Origin: Saururus chinensis
Lineage: Eukaryota; Streptophyta; Magnoliopsida; Piperales; Saururaceae
NCBI GenBank assembly: GCA_035235625.1
Contig: CP141146.1
Location: 1,606,501-1,670,500 of the forward strand
DNA: 64,000 bases
Direction: 5' to 3'
Shown here: positions 35,608 through 45,083 of the stretch, piece by piece
Layout of the letters: each line of letters starts with the position of its first letter
How positions within the stretch are numbered: position 1 is the stretch's first letter
Made by a program: the position numbers and the translations under genes
The notes under the pieces: generated by a model
What the model saw: the letters and a program-made list of their open reading frames with translations, nothing else
Database searches by the model: none
Told to the model about the DNA's origin: nothing

Positions 35608-36554
35608 TGGGGAATGATCTTAGTATGATAGTCAGTTTAAAGGAGTGGCTCAAAACCCAGTTTGAGATGAAAGACATGGGTGAGGCATCCTACATCCTAG
35701 GGATGAAAATTGACAGAGATAGAAAAGCTAGGAAGCTTAGTATATCTCAAGAGTCATACATAGAGAGCGTTCTCAAGCGCTTCAATGTCATTGGTTGGAA
35801 AACCATTGAATCCCCTATATACAAGGTTACTGTGTTGTCTAAGAGTATAGCTCCTCGGTCAGAGGAAGATCGACTCCGGATGGAGTCAGTGCCATATGCA
35901 CAGGCTATTGGCAGCTTGATGTATGCCATGACCTGTACTCGACCTGATTTAAGTTTTGTGGTAAGCTTGTTAAGCCGTTACCAAGCAGACCCTGGTCTTC
36001 AACACTGGCAAGCAGTGAAGAGGGTATTTCGGTACCAAGCAGACCCTGGTCTTCAACACTTATCAGGCGGAAAGTCTGTCATTGGCTGGATATAGTGATT
36101 CAGACTATGCGGGGGATCCAGATGACAGGAAATCCACTGCTGGATATGTCTTCATGTTTGGAGGTGGTGCTATATCGTGGGCAAGCAAAAAACAAAAGAG
36201 TGTTTCTAAGTCTATGATGGAAGCTGAGTTTATGCATGCAGTATTGCAGCTTCCCAGGCAGTTTGGATTAAGGAGTTTCTAGCAAAGTTGGGGCTAGAAA
36301 ACTTGACTGATGCTCCTGTCCAGATGTATTGCGATAATCTGGCTACAGTGTCGACACTTAAGAATGGGGAGGTCAGTGCCAGGGGTAAGCACATTGAGGT
36401 GCATTACTATTACATCTTCGACATGCTACAGAGAGGAAAAGTGACTGTGAGTCATCTTCCTACTTCTGAGATGTTGGCAGATCCGTTCACTAAGGCTTTA
36501 ACAACGGATTTATTTTCAAAGCACGCTCATAGCATTGGTCTTCGACAGGACTAG
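35604..36554 (+). pseudogene. Copia reverse transcriptase end and RNase H, multiply broken
   Basis: Frames 35604-36095, 36082-36282 and 36288-36554 successively carry the RT thumb (QFEMKDMGEASYILGMKI), SLMYAMTCTRPDL, and the RNase H segments SDSDYAGDPDDRKSTAGYVF, KSMMEAEF and MYCDNLATVSTLKN. A 28-29 bp direct duplication (about 35980-36009 and 36031-36060, accaagcagaccctggtctt...) replaces sequence normally found between RT and RNase H. The shifts at ~36085 and ~36245 complete the inactivation. Confidence 0.88.
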
Positions 36555-36564
36555 CGCTGATCAC

Positions 36565-37593
36565 TGTTGGACCATTTGGTCCAACGATGTCGCGGTCCGG
36601 GTGAGCCGGTACAGGTCACGGGGTCCAAGGGTGGTGGGGGCGGTCGCGCGCGACCCCACTGGTACCTTCGTTACACATAATTCGTGTGGGACCCACATAT
36701 GTCACACACGCACACTAGATATACATCTAGGTGTGCATATACACATTGTGGGGCCCAGACACGTGAATTATGTGTTGAGGGTAGGGCCCGCGTAATTAGC
36801 GAGAGGTCGACCCTGTCGCGGGCTTGGCCGTGTGCAGGGGGTCCAAGCCTCCGCGGGCTCTGTGTGTCAGAGCCCGCTCCCGTTGTGATCGAGCCTCTAT
36901 AAGAAGCCCGTTGGAATTTATGCACTCAGCCTATGTAATCTCAGCCCATTTGATTCAAACCCGCCGTTTATAGAAAGAAAGGTGTTTTAAGAGAGGGAGA
37001 GAATAAGGGAGAATATTCCTCCCTTATTCCCTCAACTTGAATGGGGCGTCCCCCATATTTTGGATCTGATTTGAAGAATCAGATTGCTCTTTCTCCATTC
37101 ATCTCTCCCCTCTCTAATTTGGGTCGCCCCTCTCCATTGCTTGCTCTCTCTTCCAAAACCAGTCCGCCCCTCTCTCTTGTGTGATTGTGTGCGGCCTGCG
37201 TGGAGTTTGATCAAGGTGATTCTCTCCTTCTTTGCTGAGAAGAGGAGGTTGTAGAAGGGTTAAAGATAAGGGGCTGTTGTGCTGAGAATTCCTTCACTCC
37301 AAGCAAGAGTTTGAGAGGAATCGTCACAAAAAGGTATTGTCTTAATCCCTTTCTTATTGATCTTGCTATTGGTGCGAGGAGGCTGATTTGGAGGGCGTGC
37401 TAGGGCTGGATCAAGCCCAAGGTTAGTACGTGTTAATTACATGTTAATTATATCTTCCTTTGATTAAATTATATGCATGGTTATTGCTAATTGTAATTAG
37501 AATTGCATGTATGTGTAGATCTTGTTTAAAGATTCGATTTTTGTGCGCCATCCTCTCCCACCACTGCTTCCGCTGCTGGCCGGCCACTCTACA
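36565..37593 (+). repeat. Copia 3' LTR
   Basis: 1029 bp. Differs from the 5' LTR by a short deletion near the start and scattered substitutions. It is preceded by ggactagcgctgatcac, not by a polypurine tract. Confidence 0.9.
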
Positions 37594-37598
37594 TCAGT
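37594..37598 (+). repeat. Copia target site duplication, right (TCAGT)
   Basis: Matches 30462-30466 exactly. Confidence 0.85.
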
Positions 37599-37892
37599 AT
37601 CCTCATTATGCAGCAAGACATAGTAAGATGCGAACTCTTCATCCGTGGTGAGCGACTACCGATCGTCGGAGAACCTCACGTTAAGGAGAATAGCATGGGC
37701 CTGGCCATTCTGATGAGGCCTCAAGCATAAGATACTGGCGATGGAGCAAGCACGACTGCTTCCTGGAGGAATCCTTCCACAGCTGGCCCTCCTACCGACC
37801 GATCCGCACTGTTGAAGACACCTACCCGCCACAAGGACAATGCCTGCTCCTTCGATGAGGCTGAGCTCGAGGGCCTCCGTGAGTCAGAGAAC
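37599..37892. other. Spacer between two copia-family LTRs, coding-like
   Basis: Balanced base composition, unlike the AT-rich flanks. One plus frame reads without a stop from about 37733 (after a TAA) to the solo-LTR insertion point and resumes in frame beyond it (…SFDEAELEGLRESEN, then AMRNTWWDLIRLSF from 38942). I recognise no family. It may be an exon relic split by the LTR, or chance. Confidence 0.3.
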
Positions 37893-38936
37893 TGTAGAGT
37901 GGCCGGCCAGCAGCGGAAGCAGTAGTGGGAGAGGTTGGTGCACAAAAAATTGAATCTTTAAACAAGATCTACACATACATGTAATTCTAATTACAATTAG
38001 CAATAACCATGCATATATTATTTAATCAAAGAAAAATATAATTAACTTGGAATTAATATGTACTAACCTTGGGCTTGATCCAGCCCTAGCACGCCCTCCA
38101 AATCAGCCTTCTCGCACCAATAGCAAGATCAATAAGAAAGAGATTAAAACAATACTTTTTTGTGACGATTCCTCTCAAACCCTTGCTTGGAGTACAGGAA
38201 TTCTTAGCACAACAACCCCTTATCTTCAACTCTTTTACAACCTCCTCTTCTCAGCAAAGAAGGAGAGAATCACCTTGATCAAACCCCACGTATGCTGCAC
38301 TCAATCACAAAAGAGAGAGGGGCGGACTGGTTTTGAAAAAAGTGAGAGCAATGTGGGGAGGGGCAACCCAAGTGAGAGAGGGGAGAGATGAATGGAGAGG
38401 GTGAAATTGATTCTCCAAAATCAGATCCAAGAAGAGGGGGATGCCCGATTCAATTAAGGGAATACGGGAGGAATATTCTCCCTTATTCTCTCCCTCTCAT
38501 AAAACATTTTTTCTTTCTATAAACGGCAAGTTTGAATCAAATGGGCTGAGATTACATGGGCTGAGTACATAAATTCCAACGAGTTTCTTATAGAGGCTCG
38601 ATCACAATGGGAACGGGCTCTGATACACAGAGCCCGCGGAGGCCTGGACCCCCTGCATATGGCCAAGCCCGCAACAGGGTCGACCTCTTACTAATTACGC
38701 GAGTCTCACCCTCAACACATAATTCATGCGTCTAGGCCCCACAATATGTAAATGCACACCTAGATATATTTAATATATATGTGTGACATATATGGGTCCC
38801 ATTCAAATTATATATAACGAAGGTACTAATAGGGTCGGCGCAACCGCCCCCACCACCCTTGGACCCCATGACCCGCTCACCCGGACCGTAACACTATTAA
38901 ACCAAACCGGGCCCGATCCCATACTATGGTCCAATA
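37893..38936 (-). mobile_element. Solo LTR of the same copia family, inverted
   Basis: 1044 bp, the reverse complement of the copia LTR, more diverged than the two LTRs of the full element. The 5-bp duplication AGAAC at 37888-37892 and 38937-38941 shows an independent insertion followed by LTR-LTR recombination. It faces the 3' LTR of the full element across 299 bp. Confidence 0.9.
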
Positions 38937-38941
38937 AGAAC

Positions 38942-39628
38942 GCCATGCGCAATACGTGGTGGGACCTCATTCGGCTCAGCTTCGGCTCCGACATCTTCTC
39001 CTTCTCCCTCTTCTTCTTCCTCTTACTCTCCGCCATCTCCCTTCATCTTCTTCCCCTGTTCCTCTTCTTCCACCATCAGCACCAGCCAGATTCATCATCC
39101 TCAAGTATTTTACCCCTTCCAACCTCGCTCCGATGGCCTCAACCTCTTGAATCCTCTCGAGGCCAGCGAGCTTCAGCTCCAATACCAGATGGGCCTATTT
39201 CCCAACTCCACTCCTGCCCATTGCAACTAGTGCCAGTACCAGCAGGAGGAGCGGTGTCATCTGGCCTCGAACTACCTGGGCCCGCGAGCCATCCCGTTGA
39301 AGCGAGCGGCAGGCGCCTCTCCGACGAAGCCAACGAAGCTCTACCGGGGTGTGCGGCAGCGGCACTGGGACAAGTGCGTGGCGGAGATCCGGCTGCCCAA
39401 GAACCGGACCCGCCTCTGGCTTGGCACTTTCGACACTGCCGAGGAGACCGCCCTCGCCTACAACCGTGCCACCTACAAGCTCCGCGGAGACCTCGCCCGC
39501 CTCAACTTCCCCGACCTCCAAATGATCTCCACACACAGAAAACCAAAAAAAAACGCTCCTACCTTCCTTCTCCAGCAAACAATCTCTCCCCCACAGCGGC
39601 TGCAAAAATCCAAGCTTTTGGTTACTAA
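38942..39628 (+). pseudogene. AP2/ERF transcription factor relic, RAP2-4-like
   Basis: One frame carries a Ser/Pro-rich N-terminal region, then NLLNPLEASELQLQYQ, an in-frame TAG at 39228-39230, then [12 protein letters not shown], and an AP2 domain starting [11 protein letters not shown] (about 39340-39520) with [20 protein letters not shown] and [10 protein letters not shown]. The closest family I know is the DREB A-6/RAP2-4 group. In the domain, the usual GKWVAEIRLP reads [10 protein letters not shown], losing a Gly and a Trp of the DNA-contacting strand. After NFPDLQ the frame changes at an A-run (~39545), after which AAAKIQAF is read in another frame. The N-terminus abuts the solo LTR and lacks a credible start. 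It is probably non-functional, although assembly error at the A-run cannot be excluded. Confidence 0.8.
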
Positions 39629-41321
39629 CAAGCTCGTTGGGCAATGAAATTGTAGGAACCCATTTCAGCAAACATCTTCATCCTCTCTTCTTCGTCCCCC
39701 GTGGCCATCCGTCTGGTTTCCCTCCATTCCCACTTCTTCTCTTCTTTTCCTCCCCTCTGTTATTACCTTGTCGTCTCTTCTTCCCGTCTCTCTGTCGTCG
39801 AAGTAGTAATAATAGATTCCGGAGGAAAACGCGGTCGCTCGACGTGACGGAAAGGTGCAACGCCGGGAAATGGGGTTTAATAGGAAAGAGTATGTGTCTT
39901 AAATTTTGATGGGCAATACGCAACGTCACGTTGGTACCGTACCTAACTATTTTATATTTTGTTGAGGGAGTGTTAAGACTCGAAATAGAGATGTTAATAA
40001 AAATAATAAAAAAGATAGAGCTATTAATATAAAACATAAGGAGTATTTTTTATTTGGTAAAGTCATGGATTTATAAGCCCATAGAGCTGTTGGATCCAAA
40101 TTGGATGGCCATATTATTCAAGGATTAAATGCCCCAAGTAATATGAATCATCGAATTTTAATCTAATGGTCCCCATATAAATGGGTCTCTAATTATAATT
40201 GATGATTAAGATATTAATATATAATTAGCCGATGTGTATTACTGCATCACTTGCATTACCATGAAGTTTGTTTACCCTAGAAGAGTTTTTAATACTCCAT
40301 ATTTAACATGAGCCCATATTTGTGGATAACCCATTTATAAGAACAATGGTGTAGCATTAATCTAAGCTCATATTAAAGGTAGAGTATTTAAAATTCTTCC
40401 CTTTAAGTGGGTGTATAATTGAGAGGGGACCCAAAAAAAAATAAATGGGCCCAACCTGGCCAAAGAAACAAAAAAATAATAGTAAATAGGCTAAGCGACA
40501 AGGCCCAAACTAGTGAACTGGGCATGAAATAGTAAAACAACACACACAAGGTCCGCCACACTAAAAAAAAGTTTGGGAAAAGGATACAAGCTATCCTTTG
40601 AATTTTATAAAATTTTCTTCAATAGAAAATAGGGGCATGACTATTCTAGCTTAAACAATATGGCAATAATAATTAGAAAAAATGTTTCTGGCTTTGCACA
40701 AAATCAATATAACTCATTAATTTTGTTCTTTTTTCATGAACAAAACTAGTGATAAGGTATGAGTTACAGTTAAATAATGATTGTAGATGCTAGATTGTTA
40801 TATATATTGATATGGATGTCCAAATTTAACTTCTAACTGTGTTTGTCTTTTGATTTAAGATTTATAATATCATGCACGTTCAATAAACATGTAAAAATGG
40901 AAGAACATTTTAACATTTGTCTAAATATTTTAACATATGTATTTAACTGTCAAAATATTATAATACATATATCAAAACATATTTTACACATTGGTCATAC
41001 ATTTTTATACATCCCGAAATGAGTCATTTCTTAGCATGACATCGGAGGCTATGAGTTTATGTTTAACTATCAAAACATTCTAAGACATGTCAAAATATTT
41101 TTTGCACATTGGTCAGACATTTTTACAAATCTCGAGACATACGTTGGACTTCACCTCTAATGACATCATCCTCGTATAGGACTTGAGAAAGTGAGGACCT
41201 CTTTGTTGCGACTTGCATTGGTACATACCATGATGACAACGACTATCTAGGCCCACATCCAGCATGGAGCCCATGTTCTTGGGCTCAACTCGCTTTTGAA
41301 CAACATGCTTCATGCTGCTTA
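39629..41321. other. AT-rich intergenic after the AP2/ERF relic
   Basis: 39640-39900 is C/T-rich and may be the old 3' UTR. A Stowaway-like remnant lies at about 39960-40045 (tttgttgagggagtgttaag ... aaaacataaggagta). The rest shows nothing. Confidence 0.4.
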
Positions 41322-43581
41322 TGTAAGAACTAATAATTCTTATTTTTCAATTGTCTTATTTATTGTTAACTGGTATAAACTTATAGAGTTTGACCCTTAA
41401 GCTTTGTGAGTTAGATTACTCTCTGAATAAATTAAATTTAGGAATGAGGCTTGTATGATTAAAAATTAGATAGAAAGAGTTTCGAAACTTCACTAATAAT
41501 GCACAAATCAAAGTTCAGATAAGTGAGATATGATTGGTCAAAGTTGCACTAGATATATTGTACCCGATTTAAACTTAAAATTAGGCCTTTTATTTAGCCT
41601 TTTAGGCCCATCTAAAGTGAGTTGTGAAAATAATAGTTTAAGAGCTTATATAAGTGGCTAAAGGTTAGTTTAGTACCTCAAACTCTAAGGGGATTATTAA
41701 TCCATTTCTATAAATAAGTTTTAAGAGCCTTAATTAGAGAGTTTTGAAGTTTTTTTTAGATTTTGTTGAGAATTTGTAGTACCCTAGCCTCTCTCAAAAG
41801 ACCTTTTGGTTTAGAAAATATTGAGGATTATCTTTGTCCTAGAGGTAAGTTTTGATTTATAAAATATTATATATGACGTGAATCGTTTTTCGTCTCTATT
41901 TTATATTTACAACTATGTTTCACATATTTTTACTTTGAGTTTTGCTCTCAAAAGTTTTCTAAATGTATATTAACATATCTAAATTGTATTCTAATTTTTT
42001 TTAAATAATATATTTTTATTATATTTTTGGAATATGTATTGTATAATAAAATAGTTCTCTATTTTCGTGTTTAAATGCATATTTAAAGATGAAAAAGTAT
42101 GATTTTTAGGTCATTTTTATGATTTATTTATATAAGTATTATGAGCATGTTTTAAAAATTTTGTTATTTTAGAGCATGATGAGTCAGTGGCATAGTCATA
42201 TATTTGTACGTCAACAATTCTGACAAAATTGCACAATCTTATTAATTAAATAATAAAAATTATTTTTGTGCTTATTTTTATATAATATTTATTTATATTT
42301 TAATTAAATATATGATGTAGGTTTCTACAAATTTTCACTTTGATTAGAATTTATTTACTATTTTTTTAAAAAATGTATAAGTTAAATATTGTGATTATGC
42401 TACAATATCTACTTAAACTAGTATGGAAATAAATGAGATATTGCATCATTGATTGTGCTACTTTGGTACTTTCAGTATGTTTAACTTTATTAAGTATATG
42501 CACTCATATATCTAAGGTTAATTTAGTAAATCTCTATTTTATGCATGTTTTAATGCATATAATTTTTTTACTGAATTATGCTTTAACATGACATAGTATA
42601 ATTACTTAGAGTGCACATGTAAACATATTTATAATTCATTGCAACATAAAAATAATTTGTAAGCTATGAATTAGTTGTGGTTAGTCGAGGTTTTCTACGA
42701 TTGCTAGATTAGCCATATTAGAGGTTTATCGAATTAGTTTTATATTCGAAAGGACAAAATTTTCTATCTAAAAATGTAGAATTTTTTTGTTCAAAAGGGT
42801 AGATTTTTACCTCCTTAGATTAAAATAAATGAGGTATTTATATTATTGAGAATTTTGAAGTTAGAGTCCATGTTGGTCATATACGTGTTCACCGACTTAT
42901 TATTTGGCATATCCAGTTCAGAATATCAAGTTCATGCATTAGGTATCAAGTAAAATTATTTCTCGTTACTTTGATTTTTATCATATTGAGAGTTATTTTA
43001 GATGTAATTTTGAGATTAAATTATATCGATATGATTTGTATGACTCTTGATGTAGTTTTGACATATATTTATATACACACACATTATGGTTACATTAGGA
43101 ACTTAGTCTGAATATTGATGTATATGTTAGGGTGTTAATCTAATGTTTTCAAAACTTTATTGAGTTTACACACCCTTGTTTTATTTTGGGAGCCTTCGGG
43201 ATCCCTTGTGTAATAGTGCACGCAAGTACTTAGAATGAATTGTTCCATGACCAAGACGATAACTCAGGTGCTAATAAACTAGGGAACAAACTACTAAGGC
43301 ATAGTCAGTAAAAAATAGATGAATATTTAAAATTTTCATATTATTTTGATAATGTTTCATTTATAGTAGTAGATTTCTTTTATAACTTTGGGACATATGT
43401 TTATGTCTTCATACTTCGATTTGATAGTTGAATACCTAGTTATAATGATGATAAGAAATAATTAAATTTTCTTTTTATATGTTTATTCTCTATAATATTT
43501 TATAAACAATCTAAAAAATTCTGATGTAATCTAGTCAAAAGTTGTTGTATCTTCTCGCGAATTTTGGGTTAGGACGTGACA
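41322..43581 (+). mobile_element. Gypsy-type solo LTR
   Basis: Opens TGTAAGAACTAATAATTCTT and closes GGGTTAGGACGTGACA, the same terminal pattern as the LTR at 17.6-21.1 kb but with different, AT-rich interior sequence. The flanking 5-mers GCTTA and ACTTG agree at three positions, and both mismatches are transitions, so a decayed target duplication is possible. There is no coding sequence and no partner LTR in the window. Confidence 0.55.
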
Positions 43582-44491
43582 ACTTGCTCCATAGTATGGT
43601 GGGGAGGATCTTTGATGGGTCGAATAGGCTAGAGACTAGGAGAGGATCTTTGATGGGTCGAATAGGCTAGAGACTAGGAGAGATCTATGGAGATTTCGGT
43701 CATACTAAAGGAGGCAGAGATTGGTGAATTACGGCAGTGCTGCCTCCATCGCCACTGCCGAGGAAGTAGCCTTTTATAGAGTATAACATGAAGAGTATGA
43801 GGAAGATACAGGAGGTGAGAAATGGAGCGTAAAAGTAGAAGAATATGCTAAAAAGGTATTCAGAAGAACTTCACGAGAGATCAAAGAGGGAGAGACATGA
43901 AATTGGGGCAAAAAGGTTAGAAAATATACAAACATGAGAAATAAAAATTCCTATGAAGAAATCTAAATAATATAAATTCTTAACATAATGACCTAAATTT
44001 TGATAAAACCTTCTAAGTCGGCCACACTTTCATCAGTACTTTCATGATTTAGAAAAGGGATCACTAGTGAAAAAAGAGATTAAGGAAAAGGATACAAACT
44101 ATCACTCGATTTTAATGAAAATTTCTTAAACACAAAAATAGGGGCATGATGATTCTAGCCTAAACAATATGTGATGATAATTAGGATACAAAGCTTTTGT
44201 CTTGAAAAACTATATCCTTGCACAAAATCAACATCTCATTATTTTTTCCCTTTTTGGTAAACATAACACACGATAAGTTACGACTTGCGCGCGCGATTTA
44301 ATAGTAACATATAAGTGGCAGGTGCATGTCTTCAGTTCCGTTGGACAATCAGTCCTTAGTTGATCAGCTCCAGCAAGAGATTACAAATGACCAGAGTGCT
44401 AAGGCAAAACGTAGAAGTAACAAACATATACACTCGAACCAGAGCTGCGTACATGAATGCACTGCATACCACATTATTCACTAGTTGCGCA
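43582..44491. other. Intergenic, 3' flank of PR-10 copy D
   Basis: No gene. 43605-43682 contains a tandem duplication of a ~38-bp unit (gaggatctttgatgggtcga ataggctagagactaggaga). A stretch near 44090-44240 (aggatacaaactatc...acaaaatcaac) resembles 40575-40740, suggesting a shared repeat. Confidence 0.4.
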
Positions 44492-45083
44492 TCAGCAATC
44501 TCGGCCGGCGGCCGCCTTCTCGGCCAAGAACTCGGCCACGGCTTTGGCCACGGTCCCCCATCCCCCAACATCGACAAGAGAAGCATTCGCCTGATATTGA
44601 TCACTCAGTTCATAGAAGATGGTGACCCGGACAATGGACGAATTGCATCCCTTCTCCAAAACCTCAAAGCGGGTGCGGAAGAAGGTGAAGCCCAGATTCA
44701 GGTATCCACCTTCCACCACATCTGCATCCTTTATACGTTTCACGTTGTCCACCGTCACCAACTTCTCTTTGTAAGTTCCAACTGGGCTGCCTGAACAGAT
44801 CTCCAAATCATCAGAAACTTTGGCACTAAGAACTGGGAAATCAATCTACAAGAGCAGTAAGTTACTTTCGGTTTGATGTTATGTTTATCTGACCTGGTGG
44901 TAGTGCGAGGGTGATGAAAGTACCCACGCCTCCGTCTCCATCCACTTCAATCTTGTCAAACAGATTAGGAATTTTGGTCCGAATGATTTTGGACAACTCG
45001 GGGGTGCCGTAGATGGCCCAGACGTCGTCCACCGGTGCCGGTATCTCGAAATCTTGGGTCGGTTGGCCGCTGATCCCCACCAT
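44492..45083 (-). CDS. PR-10/Bet v 1 protein, NCS-like (copy D)
   Basis: Exons 45083-44894 and 44790-44492, with a 103-bp phase-1 intron (donor GTCAGA, acceptor TTCAG), encode 162 residues. It starts MVGISGQPTQDFEIPAPVDD and carries the loop VDGDGGVGTFITL. Exon 2 begins GSPVGTYKEKLVTVD, then DVVEGGYLNLGFTFFRTRFE, and ends in an Ala-rich helix (AVAEFLAEKAAAGRDC). Tyr, Glu and Lys of the NCS active site are kept, and the Asp position is Thr, as in copy A. A and D share FTFFRTRFE and GSP at the exon junction and form one sub-branch; B and C form the other. The reading frame extends upstream through a Glu-Val repeat, but no ATG occurs there. Confidence 0.88.

Larger units (their letters stand above)
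30467..37593 (+). mobile_element. Ty1/copia LTR retrotransposon, complete ends, decayed coding region
   Basis: The 7127-bp element has LTRs at 30467-31514 and 36565-37593 (TGTTGG...TCTACA). The 5-bp target duplication TCAGT lies at 30462-30466 and 37594-37598. A tRNA-iMet primer site follows the 5' LTR. The domain order gag, protease, integrase, reverse transcriptase, RNase H identifies Ty1/copia. The internal frame is broken at several places, so it cannot make its own polyprotein. No purine-rich tract stands before the 3' LTR. The insertion lies between the promoter of PR-10 copy C and the AP2/ERF relic. Confidence 0.93.

Noticed and set aside
38783-39628. 281-codon frame over the AP2/ERF relic
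   Set aside because: It reads most of the AP2 domain out of frame and starts inside the solo LTR; only its last ~20 codons coincide with the shifted tail of the relic.
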